Assembly: GCF_024166365.1 (NCBI RefSeq) | Contig: NC_064830.1 | Location: forward strand, 84,996,721 to 85,060,720 | Source of the DNA: Elephas maximus indicus | Lineage: Eukaryota > Chordata > Mammalia > Proboscidea > Elephantidae | Direction of reading: 5' to 3' | Length of the DNA: 64,000 nucleotides | Shown: positions 1 through 11,111 of the stretch, in pieces | Layout: each line of letters opens with the position of its first letter | Position numbering within the stretch: position 1 is the first letter of the stretch | Program-made: the position numbers and the translations under genes | The notes under the pieces: model-generated | Told to the model about the DNA's origin: nothing | Databases searched by the model: none | Seen by the model: only the letters and a program-made list of their open reading frames with translations

Positions 1-2055
1 GCCTGTCATCATGCTCCAGGGAAGGTCTCTCTCTGGTCAAGAAAATCATGCTCTTTCAAAATTCCGCACTCATTTTAAGTGGGTGAAAATAAAGGAAACA
101 TTTCTTTTTCAGACCCACATATCTTAATTATTAGAATATGAAGGGGAGGAAAAGGCCTCAATTATTAGAAACGGCACAGCAGCAAAATTTTGAGCAGCAG
201 TGCTTTGGGGAAGCAACTGGAAAAGGTCACATTTGTAGGATTGCCCGTGCACGCAGCACCTTCTGCTCTCCTTCTTTTACTACGTATCCAGGCTTTTATT
301 CAGTTTCTCCCATGGAAATTACAGTCTTGTATATTTTCTTCTCCCCTAGGTCTCTTTTATCTTTGTGCCCTCGATTATATTTTGACCCTTGTTTGTTCAC
401 ACCCTGCTTTTTTCTTTCTCTCTTTTCCTTTACTATAGTTTCTTGTAAACATTTGTTGGTTGCCAGCTCAACCATGTTGAAAACAGTTAGCTAGCACGTT
501 AGCACATTCTGGGCAGTGGGTGGAGGTTGGGGCCTGCTGCTCCTTTACTCTGTGGCTCAGCTGATACATGATTTGGCTCTCCCTGGTATTACCGTGTACT
601 CTCAGCTCAGGTGTAAGTAGCACTTTGAGGCCTTGGGATTGTTAGCAATCTCTATAGCTTACATTTCCAAAAGCAGTTCCTCTTGTGAGTTACCATTGCA
701 GGTGAATACCGTAGGAAAGCATCTGGTGGTGACCAGGTGATCCCAGAAAGGTATACCCAGGTATGGTGAGAGATTTTGGTCTCACCAGCGAAGGGCAGTA
801 TCTATCATGGTTAGACTCTACACACTTGACATATAAATTGAGCCAGTGGGAGGATAAGTTTCTGAATAAGGGATTTCCTATCCTGGCTGGCTTTTCAGCC
901 TCAGATACTTCTTCCCAATTAAGACAGTCTGCTTAACCCATGCGAACACCGGTACGATTGCCTAAATCAGGTTCTCTGAAGTTTTATTGGAACGTGGCCA
1001 TGCCCTTTCATTAACCTGTTGTCAGTAGCTGCTTTCTCACTACAAGGGCAGAGTTGTGTAGTTGCAGCAGTGACCTTATGGTCCACAAAGCCTAACATAT
1101 TTACTATCTAGCCCTTTACAGGAGAAGTTTTGCAACCCTTAGTCTAATTGATGCATCCAGAGAACAGCATATTGAACTGTTCTTCGCAGATATTGAGATG
1201 ATATTGAAGAATTCGTATTATTAAAACTTTTAAGTGTGAAAGACTTAATATCACATATACTCTCATCAGAACCATGAGTTTTAAACCATTTTTTCTGAAA
1301 CTTTAGGGTGTCTAAAAACCACCCAGTGTGTTTTAAACATGCATATTTAGCTCCAGTTGGAAAGTCTCCGTTTTTTTACAAGCATCTCGGCTGATTCTGA
1401 TGTCAATGGTCCCTGGATCACACTTTAAGAAACCCCAGCACCTAAGATAGAAATTTCTGTCCTTGTTCCAAGAGAATATCTAAGTCTGAAAAGCACCATC
1501 ATATCAGAGTTCAAGTAAGAAGTGTTCCGTTTGCATAGAGCTCTTAATGCATGGTGCCCTTGGGAATTGGTTAATCAGATATATTTTATTAGAGGTAAGC
1601 TCTAAACTTTCAAATTTGGCCTCCTTAAAAATTTTTTCCTCTTATTTTGCCAAGGAATTTAAAAATAATCAAAATTATATTGAGAAATACCTTTCCATGT
1701 TAGGGTAATTAGAGTATTAAAAATCTTATGATTTGAAAACATTGTACTGTTGAGGGCTAGAGTATTTACGATCATATGTGTTTCTCTCTCTGATAACCAA
1801 ACTGAGGCTCTTTCCCCTGACACCGTGTTGCCTGACCTTGGCCAGGAGCCCAGCGTGTCTGTTCTGACCGTCTTTCTTCTGTCTGTTATCATCTGGCTTT
1901 GCCACATTTGCAGGATGGTATTTATTAAGGAACATTGAACAAGATTGAAAACATTGGATTAGTTACATGTTGTTTCTCTAGAAAATAGAAGTTGTGGTAC
2001 CAGAAGGAATATGTGCTATATTTTTGTAAGTTTTTAAAATTTTTATATTTTTAAG
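1..2055 (+). other. TNRC6A: TNRC6A intron (3' part)
   Basis: Non-coding sequence upstream of the first recognised exon. Short open frames here resemble no TNRC6A segment and lack splice signals. A stretch at about 1380-1437 looks like an old MER5-type hAT fragment (GGTCCCTGGATCACACTTTAAGAA core). I see nothing else I can name. The intron ends at the AG before 2056. Confidence 0.7.
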
Positions 2056-2187
2056 GCTTGAACTCAAACTTGAATGTAAATATGGATATGAACAGTATTA
2101 AAGAGCCACAGTCAAGACTAAGGAAGTGGACTACAGTGGACAGCATTTCTGTGAACACATCTTTGGATCAAAACTCCAGCAAACATG
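2056..2187 (+). CDS. TNRC6A: TNRC6A coding exon (start of silencing-domain region)
   Basis: TNRC6A is the GW182 scaffold that binds Argonaute and recruits PABPC and deadenylases to miRNA targets in the cytoplasm and P-bodies. This 132-base exon begins after TTTTTAAG with two bases finishing a glycine codon. It then encodes [31 protein letters not shown] and SLDQNSSKH, matching mammalian TNRC6A, and ends with one base of a glycine codon. The donor (G|GTATAA) is weaker than consensus. The open frame running on into the intron reads through the splice site and is not coding. Together with the next seven exons it gives one continuous frame. Confidence 0.93.
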
Positions 2188-2639
2188 GTATAAAATATTC
2201 TTCGTTTTGCCTTAAAAGAAAAAAAAAAAAAAAAAAAACCTGGACAGTACTAAATTTCAGCCACTTTGTTTTAAATATATATATATTCGAGCCAAATTTT
2301 CCTACTTTACCTCATTAAAAAAAAAAAGTACTTTCAAAAGAAAAGCAGAATTCACCTATATTATGCTGTTTTACAAAAGAGAGCTCAGATTATACATTTC
2401 TTAAAAAAGTATTCCTCCTTTTGATCATTTAGGTTTTTTCAGTTGATTAAATTGTTCTAATGTTCTTTCTATTAATATTTACTCCATTTAATCTGTAATA
2501 TATTCATAGTCGAGCCTTAAGCTTTCTACTATAATTAGATTTCTGTGAATTTCTTATATAGTGACAGATTTTCTTTATGTATTTTGTTCCTTTGTGTAGG
2601 TTATCTTATTATCTTCTCAACATTATTTTTAGAAATGCC

Positions 2640-3240
2640 ATTTTCATCATATTTAATATCCATTCATCCAGCCAATATTAATGGGGTATCTTCTGCTTTC
2701 TAGGGTCCCTGGTAGGCACTTGGAATACATACATACATATATATGTCCAGCTGTGTGTATGTAAGCAAGTAAAATCACTTGCCGTGAAGGAGGTTTAGTA
2801 CCATATGATAGCTCCTATAAAAGTTAATATGGATAATAGTAGAAATAGTATAATAATACAAAGTACTGTAGGAGTATTGAGTGAGGAATACCTAATTACA
2901 GATGTGGCAGGTCTGGATAGGCTTTATAGAGAGACCCATCCTGAACTGAGTCTTAAAGTTTACCAAACAAACAATGTAGAGGAAGAAAAACCAAGAGAGA
3001 ATCGCATATGGCAAGCTCAGAGACAGGAGAGCCTGATGAGTTCTGTGAAGTGTATCTGGGCAAATGTGGAGGTGAAGGTGCAAATGTGAGAATGGAGGAA
3101 GATGAAGCTGCAATAGTAAGTCCTAGAGCAAATCATGAAAAACTTTTATGCCATAAAGGATTTTAATCATGCAAATGGTGGCCATCTAGAGGCAGGAAAG
3201 ACTTAGAGTAGTCTGAGTGAGAGATAAAGAAGGCAGTTGT
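2640..3240 (+). repeat. Degraded L2-like LINE fragment
   Basis: The stretch reads like an L2 3' region: a GGGTCCCTGGTAGGCACTTGGAATAC motif, later GGCAGGTCTGGATAGGC and a run describing purine-rich GAGACAGGAGAGCCTGATGAG. Divergence is high, so the ends are approximate. The open frame at 2805-3089 lies inside this repeat and shows no protein resemblance. Confidence 0.45.
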
Positions 3241-3747
3241 TATGAGAGGGCATGCATGCATCGAAGAGTTTTAGAATTAAGGGAAAAATGACTTGCTAAC
3301 AACTCATTGATTCAACAAGTATACGGTTACCTTTGATGTGCCTCCTATGCCTCCATCCTCCTTTGGTCTTCCCCTTGACTCTGCTCAAGAGTCGTCTCCA
3401 AGAAACGTGCCCCAGACTTAGTTCCTCAATAACTTCTCTTTATATGTCCGTGTTGTATATAAGTATCCACTTAGGCCTGTCTCCATCACAGGACCATAAC
3501 TCTCTGAGGACAGCGTTCGTGCTGTGTTTATTTTGTGGCCTCACTGAGCACATTGCAGCACGCTGAACATTTGCTAGGTGAAAGGATGAGTGGGTGATAA
3601 TGCAGTTAATGACAGTAAGTGCAGGGATTGAAGCAGGCTTGGTGTGATAATTAAGTGGTTTTAGACTCACTGAATGTGGTGTTTTGGGGATAGTTCAATG
3701 TGAAAAACTCCAATAAGAAGTTAGAAATAAGGCTCTAGCACTCAGGA

Positions 3748-3950
3748 AAGAATCCTGGTAACGCAGTGATTAAGCACTCAGCTTCTAACCCAAAGGTTGG
3801 CAGTTCGAACCCACGCAGTGGCTCAGCAGAAGAAAGACCTGGCAACCTGCTTTCCTAAAGATTAGAGCCAATAAAACCCTACGGAGCAGTTCCGCTCTGT
3901 CACACGGGGTCTCTGTGAGTTGAAACCGACTCCGTAGGACTGAACAGCAC
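3748..3950 (+). mobile_element. AfroSINE copy
   Basis: It has the tRNA-derived head (AATCCTGGTAACGCAGTG), the B-box-like GGTTGGCAGTTCGAACCC, and the RTE-like tail GTGAGTTGAAACCGACTC. This family is confined to Afrotheria. This is the longer form, with the extra CAGAAGAAAGACCTGGCAAC segment. Confidence 0.9.
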
Positions 3951-4329
3951 CGGAGCGCAGTGTTCATAACAATGTCAGAGCCATAGCGTGGATGAATTTG
4001 CCCAGGGTGAAGGAGCATGCAGAAGGAAAAGAACGAGGCCAGAATCCTGGAGCCACTAGTATTTAATAAGAGACCTGGAAATGCGTGATTAAAGAGGTGT
4101 GGCGTGGAAACCCAGAAAAATGTATCTGTCTTCTCCAGTTTGTGCATTTTGCCTTCTCTGTTTTTTGCATATCTGGCGTCGTCAAGTTTCTTTGTGAAAA
4201 TGAAATACTTCCTCCCTTTCACTGGTGTTGTAGGTGTAATGTATATTGTGTATTCTCAAGTGCTTCATAAACTTACACAGGACATACTGGTCTATAGTCT
4301 GCGTTACGCAAATTGGGTATCATATCATG

Positions 4330-4490
4330 GCAACACCGTTTTGAAGTCGAACACACTTGGGATTCAGTTCCAGTTTCTTGGCCTCTCCAAGCCCCAGTGC
4401 TTGCATATGTAAAATGGAAACGACACATTGTAAAATGGTTGAGAGGATCCAGTGAGACAGTATCTGTTAAGCTGGTTGCCTGGCACCTGA
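4330..4490 (+). repeat. MIR SINE fragment
   Basis: A MIR-like order of motifs is present: TTCAGTTCCAGTTTCTTGGC, then a CATATGTAAAATGG segment, and a 3' part with GCACCTGACATG. It is old and diverged. Confidence 0.6.
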
Positions 4491-5030
4491 CATGTGGGGG
4501 AGAGGGTTATATTTATTGATATGTTTTCATCTTTTCCTCTCTTTTTTGATTTAGTGTTTATTTCTTTATATTTTGCCCCCATGCCTTCTGTGCATAGACT
4601 GTTTTCATCTACACAAATCTTTATCCTGAGCAGTGTGCGTTTTAAAGTTTTCTAATAATTAGTAATACGAATTAGTTATTTTTATCTGCTTCCCTAATCC
4701 AAGAGGTTTTTATTTTATTTTATTTTTACTTTAGCAGGCTGTGTAACTAATGTTAACCAGTCCAGTGTCAGCAGTGCTCAGTTCATGGATGTTATTGTGG
4801 ATATCTCCAAGCTCTTATTTTATCCCTTTCAAAATCGGGAATATCTGATAGGATTTCTTATGTTTGGTTGCTCATATTCCTTCTTCATTGTTGTATTTTT
4901 TCTTCCTTGTAACAATGACTTCAAAACTATGCCTTGATCTGGTCTAGTTTGGGTTTTCATCTCTACCAAAAAAAAAAAAAGTTATTTTATATCTGTAAGA
5001 ACCTTCGGAATTTCTAGTCTTAAAATGTTC

Positions 5031-5060
5031 TTGTGTGTGTGTGTGTGTGTATGCGCGCGC
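5031..5060. repeat. (GT)n microsatellite
   Basis: About ten GT units followed by a short GCGCGC run, immediately left of the ORF1-only LINE insertion. Confidence 0.9.
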
Positions 5061-5376
5061 TTCAACTTAAACATTTCGTTGTGTTTAGAGAAAGTTTTTT
5101 TTTTTCTAAGCAAAAACCTAACTTGTATCCTTCTATATCGCCTTGTATCACTCTCCATCTGGCAGTTCAATGCCTCCTATATTTAGTCCCTCTTTTTGAT
5201 TATTGTGATCGTTTATCTATTGATTTCCATGATTTCCTGTTATGTGTATTATTTTGTTTATTTATTTATTTTTTAGAATTAGTCTTAATTTGTTTGTTTT
5301 TGTGCTTTCCCTATTTGAGTTGCGTTGATATCAGGACATTCTGTTTTGTGACCTTGTATTGTGCTGGTACCTGATA

Positions 5377-5898
5377 TTATTGGTCATCCGGCCAAACAAT
5401 CTCCTTTAGCATTTCCTGCAGTCTTGGTTTAGTTTTTGCAAATTCTCTGAACTTGTGTTTAAATATCTTAATTTCTCCTTCATATTTCAGAGAGAGTTTT
5501 GCTGGATATATGATCCTTGGTTGGCAGTTTTTCTCGTTCAGTGCTCTGTATACGTCGTCCCATTCCCTTCTTGCCTGCATGGTTTCTGCTGAGTAGTCTG
5601 AACTTATTGATTCTCCCTTGAAGGAAACCTTTCTTTTCTCCTTGGCTGCTTTTAAAATTTTCTGTTTGTCTTTGGTTTTGGCAAGTTTGATGATAATATG
5701 TCTTGGTGTTTTTCTTTTTGGATCAATCTTAAATGGGGTTCGATGAGCATCTTGGATAGATATCCTTTCGTCTTTCATGATGTCAGGGAAGTTTTGTGTC
5801 AGGAGTTCTTCAACTATTTTCTCTGTGTTTTCTGTCCCCCCTCCCTGTTCTGGGACTCCAATCACTCGCAAGTTATCCTTCTTGATAGAGTCCCACAT
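5377..5898 (-). pseudogene. L1 ORF1p C-terminal part (RRM and CTD), decayed
   Basis: A 173-residue frame with L1 ORF1p hallmarks: LRVIGVPEQ near the start, a TPRHIIIKLAKTKDKQKILKAA RRM-like segment, then KVSFKGESISSDYSAET, and PAKLSLKYEGEIKIF with REFAKTKPRLQEMLKEI in the C-terminal domain. L1 ORF1p is an RNA-binding chaperone of the retrotransposition particle. The frame differs from that of the upstream half (5978-6385), with stops between, so ORF1 is broken and cannot make a full protein. Confidence 0.85.
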
Positions 5899-5977
5899 GA
5901 TTCTTAGGGTTTCTTCATTTTTTTAAATTCTTTTATCTGATTTTTTTTTCAGCTATGTTGGTGTTGTTTCCCTGGTC

Positions 5978-6385
5978 CTACAGAAGTCCCAGTCTACATT
6001 CTAATTGCTCGAGTCTGCTCCTCTGACTTTCTGTTGCATTGTCAAATTCTGTAATTTTATTGTTAATCTTTTGGATTTCTACATGCTGTCTCTCTATGGA
6101 TTCTTGCAACTTGTTAATTTTTCCACTATGTTCTTGAATAATCTTTTTGAGTTCTTCAACAGTTTTATCAGTGTGTTCCTTGGCTTTTTCTGCATTTATC
6201 CTAATTTCATTTGTGATATCTTTAAGCATTCTGTATATTAGTTTTTTATATTCTGTATCTGATAATTCCAGGATTGTATCTTCATTTGGGAAAGATTTTG
6301 ATTCTTTTGTTTGGGGAATTGGAGAAGCTGTCATGGTCTGTTTCTTTATGTGGTTTGATATGGACTGCTGTCTCCGAGCCATCAC
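5978..6385 (-). pseudogene. L1 ORF1p N-terminal part (coiled coil), decayed
   Basis: A 135-residue frame beginning MMARRQQSISNH. It is rich in the heptad-like Leu/Ile/Lys/Glu pattern of the L1 ORF1p trimeric coiled coil (about residues 55-130, e.g. EELKKIIQEHSGKINKLQ). It stops after LEQLECRLGLL and is out of frame with the C-terminal part at 5377-5898. Confidence 0.8.
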
Positions 6386-6389
6386 TGGG

Positions 6390-6853
6390 AAACTAGATTT
6401 TCCAGGTAGTCAGCTAAAAAAAAATGCAGTCAGATCCCTATCTGAATTCTCCCTCTGGCTCCGGGTATTCGGATATTAATGGGGCCGCCTGGGGAGGGTG
6501 GGGGAGGCATCGGAGAGCTGGGAGTGTAGCACCACAGAATATAGAGCTGAACACTGCGTTCACGCTCCGCCCCCGTCCGCCAAAATCCGGGCGGGACGGG
6601 TCCCCGGCTAGGACACTGCTTTCCTTGCTCGGAGACCAGTCACTTCCTCCCGGGGACTTCTGCCTCCGGTGCGCGGCACTGCTCGCGCACACTGGGTGGG
6701 CGTTTCCTGCACAAACGGTTGGGCCAGCCCCCAGGGTCTATTCAGGCGAATATAATTGGGCCCCGAGCTCACGCCCCGCCCGTGTGCGCTCCCAGATCCC
6801 AGCGGGACGACTTCCCGGCTGGGACGCTGCTTTCCCCGTTCCGGGACCAGTCA
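6390..6853 (-). promoter_or_regulatory. CpG-rich 5' region of the ORF1-only element, two monomers
   Basis: GC- and CpG-rich sequence upstream of ORF1. Two related units are about 212 bases apart; for example, CGGCTAGGACACTGCTTTCC at 6605 corresponds to CGGCTGGGACGCTGCTTTCC at 6817, and both run to GACCAGTCA. Tandem monomers of this kind form the promoter of some L1 families (known in rodents), so a promoter role is inferred. Open frames through here are GC-rich chance frames. Confidence 0.6.
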
Positions 6854-6929
6854 AGAGAAAGTTTTTTTTTTTATTATAATCATACCAACCTTCCCATTGT
6901 TCTGTCCAGGACTTTGAACTAGTTTGTTG

Positions 6930-7130
6930 TGGTTCACACTCCTACTGAGAATTTGCATTTCCATCCCAGATATATTGAATCAGAATCTGCATATTAGCAA
7001 GATCCCTAGGTGATTCTTAAGTGTAATAAATTTTGAGAACCACTACTAGTGGTTCTTGGAATTGGTCCCTAACCAGTAGCGTTAGCATCACCTAGGAACT
7101 TGTTAGAAATACGGATTCCCAGCAGGGTTT
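6930..7130. repeat. MER5-type hAT fragments
   Basis: Two adjoining pieces with MER5A-like phrases: GAGAATTTGCATTTCC with ATTTTGAGAACCACTA, then GCATCACCTAGGAACTTG. These are short non-autonomous hAT-Charlie remnants. Confidence 0.6.
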
Positions 7131-7582
7131 CGAACTGGAATGAACCGGTTTGAGGCCCAGGTTCTGTCAGTTTCTCCCAGAATAGCTCCTTTCTGCTTAG
7201 TGGCTCTTTTCCTTCTCTTTTTATCTTTCTTTGTCCTAGAGGAGGCTGAGTCCTCTTCTTAGGTACATTCTTTTCATTTGTTTTACTTTCCTTTTTCCCT
7301 GTTTTAAAAAACAATAGAGAAATTTTAATCATCCTGTTCCTACCATTAGTAATATTTTGTTTGTAGTTCCTTCTCCATTTCTTTCCTTTTTGAAGGAAAT
7401 TAGCGTCTCAGTTTGTATCCAGGAGAGAGCTCAAAACTGCCAGCCCTTGTTATGTTTTGTTAGACCCTCCCTACATTAAAAAAATTATTTTTTGAACCAA
7501 CATCTGTTTAAAAGTTTAGGAAATGTCATGTAAATTTTCAAATTTTTGACATCTCTGTAAATGTGAACATCTAGCAGCAGTG

Positions 7583-7788
7583 AAAGTCCCTGGCTGGCAC
7601 AAATAGTTTGTGTTTGTCTGCAGACCTAAAGGTTGGTGGTTTAAACTCACCAAGCAGTGCCATAGAAGAAAGGCTTGGCAACCTGCCTCCATAAAGATAC
7701 AGCAAAGAAAGCCCCCGGAGCCATTCTATTCTAACACGTGGGGTCACTGGGAGTTGGAATCAACTCCATGGCAGTGGATATGGGTAGC
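7583..7788 (+). mobile_element. AfroSINE copy (long form)
   Basis: It starts GTCCCTGGCTGGCAC, has CCTAAAGGTTGGTGGTTTAAA, and ends GGGAGTTGGAATCAACTCCATGGCAGTGG. It is diverged, with a damaged head. Confidence 0.88.
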
Positions 7789-8132
7789 AGCCCTGAGCCT
7801 GCCATCTTCCAAGGCAATGACCACCTGCCGCTGAGTAGCTGCTGCCCATGTTCTTGTTTGACACTGCCACTTCCCGTTGTCTCTTTACTTGATGGCGTTA
7901 TTTGCCATTTTTCCTTGCATTTACTCAGGAGTGTTCTTTTTTCCTCCCTTTCTGTCCCTCTTTCATTCTCTCTGTCACACGCACACACAGCCATTGGTGG
8001 AGAAATATCTCACTGTGCTCATGTTCCTGTCTAACAGACCATGGGGTTTTTCCTATAGCCAACCTACTTCACTTGATTACACTACCTGATTGGCCTTTTT
8101 GGCATTTGTGTGTCCCGTTGTAGTAGAAAATA

Positions 8133-8338
8133 AACCAGTTGCTATTGAGTAGATTCCAACTGACAGTGACCCCATATATGTCAGAGTAGAACTGTGCTCC
8201 ATTAGGTTTCCAGTAGCTGATTTTTTGGAAGTAGATTGCCAGGCCTTTCTTCTAAGGTACTTTTGGGTGGACTTGAACCTCCAACCTTTTGGTTGGCAGC
8301 TGAGTGCATGAACTATTATCATCACCCAGGGACTCCTG
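8133..8338 (-). mobile_element. AfroSINE copy, first of a same-site pair
   Basis: An antisense copy from the tail AACCAGTTGCTATTGAG to the head CACCCAGGGACTCCTG. It is flanked on both sides by TAGTAGAAAATA (8121-8132 and 8339-8350). The open frame at 8077-8325 lies in this repeat. Confidence 0.92.
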
Positions 8339-8350
8339 TAGTAGAAAATA

Positions 8351-8520
8351 ACCAGTTGCTATTGAGTTGATTCTGACTCATAGCAACCCTATAGGACTGA
8401 GTAGAACTGCCCCATAAGTTTTCCAAGACTGTAAATCTTTTTAGAAGCAGACCACCACATCTTCCTCCCACACAGTGGCTAGTGGGTTCAAACTGCTAGC
8501 CACTACACCACCAGGGTTCC
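8351..8520 (-). mobile_element. AfroSINE copy, second of a same-site pair
   Basis: An antisense copy from ACCAGTTGCTATTGAG to CACCACCAGGGTTCC. It lies between the second and third copies of TAGTAGAAAATA (8339-8350 and 8521-8532), immediately after the copy at 8133-8338. Confidence 0.92.
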
Positions 8521-9341
8521 TAGTAGAAAATAAAAAAATAGAGGGCCGTTATTCCATAACAGTTGAGTAGTACATATATAGTTTTTAAACAGGAATGATC
8601 TAATAGCCGTATGTGGACTTGTATCAGAAATAGGCTGAGCCTGGGGAAGGGAGAGGCCTGACTGGAGGTAGCAGCCATCATTCAGGCCTGTGGTGAAGAC
8701 CCTGACTGGCACTGATGTTGTGAGTGGAGTTAAGTAATGCTGGCATTGCACAGTACTTAACATAGATTGCATCGATTTGTAGCATATCTTATAAGGTAGG
8801 TTTCATATTTATCCCCATCTTACTGAAACTCATACAGCTCATAAGTTGCTGAGCAGAGCAGGCAAATCCTAGACACCTTCTATGTCTAGAGGTCCCCAAG
8901 AGTACCCTCAGGTTCATTGATTTCCTGGAAATACAGAACCAAAAAAAATTTGTTATACTCACAACTGTGGTTTATTACAGTGAAAGAATACACGAATGGA
9001 AAAAGGAGCATAGGGTAGAGTCCAGCAGAAATGAAGCAGAGCTTCCAGTTGTGCTCTCCCAATGGAGTTGCATGGACAGTGCTTAATTCTCCCAGCAACT
9101 GTGTGTGACAACATGTACAAAGTATTGCCAACCAGAGAAGCTCACCTGAGCTTTGGTGTGCTTGGTTTTTTGGGGGGTGGGGGGGTATCAGTCACATAGA
9201 TGTGGAGCACCCACATGACCAATCTTAGCTACTCAGTGTCCAGCCTTGCCCCGCCAAGAGGTCAAACAGATGACAGCATGGCCTAGAGCTCCAGGTGAGG
9301 AAAAATAGGTGTTTGTCATAAACCACATTGTTAGCATATAT

Positions 9342-9890
9342 AGCTGTCCCTAAGTGTCTGCTCTGGATTGGTTCCAGGACCCCTGCGGAACCCGAAATCC
9401 GCGGATGCCCAAGTCCTTTATGTAAAATGACGCAGTATTTGCAAATAACCTATGCATATCTTGCCATATACTTTAAATCATCTCTGGATTACTTATAATA
9501 CCTAATATAGTATAAATGCTATGTAAAGAGTTGTTAATGCCTAAACACTTAACACTGAATGCGTCTCAGTCTTTGCAAGCATATTATCAGGAACCAAAGA
9601 GACCATTTTTGCCATTGTAGGGGCAGCGCTAACACTCCCACAAATTTCGGCTTCTTTCTGCTCTATCGCGCAAATTTCTCGATTCGTACTTACCTTACGG
9701 CCCACTTTGGCAAGTGACATACCATTTTTCAAAAGATCTGAGTTTTTTTTTTTATGTCGAGAGAGAGCACTTTATTCTCCCTTTTAACTTTTTGTTTTCC
9801 TCCCTGAATATTTTTGATCAGTGGTTGGTTGAATCTGAGGATGTGGAATCTGCAGAACCTGGTGTGGCCCAAAGCCTCAGATATAAAAAT
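9342..9890 (+). mobile_element. Tigger/MER2-type DNA transposon remnant
   Basis: The left part reads like MER2/Tigger: GGATTGGTTCCAGGACCCC, CCGCGGATGCCCAAGTCC, then CTTTAAATCATCTCTGGATTAC. The right end carries GTGGTTGGTTGAATCTGAGGATG, the matching inverted end. Tigger elements are pogo-like Tc/mariner transposons. The centre keeps a transposase fragment, listed separately. Confidence 0.82.
9541..9732 (-). pseudogene. Tigger transposase N-terminal fragment
   Basis: A 63-residue antisense frame, KNGMSLAKVGRKVSTNREI then IEQKEAEI, APTMAKMV and AKTETHSV. It resembles the helix-turn-helix DNA-binding region of Tigger transposases (the segment around SLAKVGRKYG...IRTI). The catalytic DDE domain is absent, so it is a dead remnant inside the element at 9342-9890. 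Confidence 0.6.
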
Positions 9891-10647
9891 AAGTACCCTA
9901 ATCAGGCAGGGTATTCCAAAGGCTTAGAAGTTATCTCCTAGGAAAGAGATGAGAGTAGCCTGACCTAGTGTAGTCATGATTCAAAAACTAAGTAGGAAGC
10001 AGAATCAACAGGACTCAGTGATTATCACAGTAAGGGAGATGGAGGAGGCAAGAGAAACTTCTTGTTTTCTAGCTTAAGCAACATCACATTTATGTTCGTA
10101 TGATTAGTATGACATCCATTTTTTACTCACTGAATTTTTTTTTTTATTGTGGTGAAATACAACATTTGCCATTTTAACCATTTTTAGGTGTGCAATTCAG
10201 TGCTATTAATTATGTTCACCATGTTGTGCAACCATTCATTTTCAAATATTTTTCATCCCCTTAAACAAAAATTTGGTATACCTTAAGTACTGACTCCCCG
10301 TTTTCCCTTCCTATCAGCCCCTGGAAACCACTTATTAGTGGTTTAAAAAAAAAAAAAAACTTTTCTGTATGCATTTGCCTATTCTAAGTATTTCATGGAA
10401 GTAGAGCCACACAGTATTTGTTCTTTTGTGCCTGACTTATTTCACTCAGTGTAGTGTTTTGAAGGTTCATCCATGTTGAAGCATGTATCAGAACTTAATT
10501 GGACTTTATGGCTGAATAATATTCCATTGTATGGATAATAGCACATTTTCATTATCCTTCTGGCTGATGTACGTTCTGATGCACATTTTAGTTTCTACTT
10601 TGTGGCTGTTGTGAATAGTGCTGCAATTAACATTGGTACACATACAT

Positions 10648-10832
10648 GGAGCCCGGGTGGCACAGTGGTTGAGAGCTATGGCAAGCTACACTTGCTAACC
10701 AAAAAAAGGTTGGCAGTTCAAATCATCAGCCACTCCTTGGAAACTCTGTGGGGCAGTTCTACTCTGTCCTATAGGGTCTCTGTGAGTTGGAATTGACTCA
10801 ACCACAGTGGGTTGGGTTTTTTGGTTTTTTAT
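10648..10832 (+). mobile_element. AfroSINE copy in L1
   Basis: GGAGCCCGGGTGGCACAGTGG head, AAAGGTTGGCAGTTCAAATC box, GTGAGTTGGAATTGACTCAA tail, ending in GGTTTTTTGG. This is the short form, inserted in the antisense L1 3' UTR. Confidence 0.95.
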
Positions 10833-11111
10833 ACATGTATCTATTTGAGTCCCTACTTTCAAGTCTTTTGGGTATGTACCCAGGAGTGGAATTGCTGAGT
10901 CACGTGGTAATTCTGTTTAACTTTTTAAGGAGCCTCCAAATTATTTTTCACAACAATTGCACCATTTTATATTCCACCAGCAATGGATGAGATTTCCAAA
11001 TATTCTGTATCCTTGCTAACACTTGTTATTTTCTGTTTCTGATATTAACCATTCTAGTGGGTGTGAAGTAGTGTCTCATTGTGTTCTTGATTTGCATTTC
11101 CCTAATGATAC

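Larger units (their letters stand above)
5106..6853 (-). mobile_element. ORF1-only L1-type (half-L1-like) retrotransposon
   Basis: An antisense element of 1748 bases flanked by an identical 19-base duplication, AGAGAAAG plus eleven T, at 5087-5105 and 6854-6872. Read on the minus strand it has a GC-rich 5' region (about 6853-6390), L1 ORF1 sequence (about 6385-5377), then roughly 270 bases of 3' region ending in A-rich sequence. No ORF2 (endonuclease or reverse transcriptase) sequence is present. The duplications show that this is the whole insertion, so the element was either mobilised without ORF2, as half-L1 (HAL1) elements are, or copied from an internally deleted L1. It interrupts the large TNRC6A intron. 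Confidence 0.8.

Noticed and set aside
1750..1938. Extra upstream TNRC6A exon
   Set aside because: The frame has no TNRC6A-like composition and no good splice sites.
3785..4222. 145-codon antisense open frame
   Set aside because: It starts in unique intron sequence and runs through an AfroSINE, with no protein resemblance.
6424..6922. Open frames up to 151 codons in GC-rich DNA
   Set aside because: They lie in the CpG-rich 5' region of the ORF1-only element and have no protein features.
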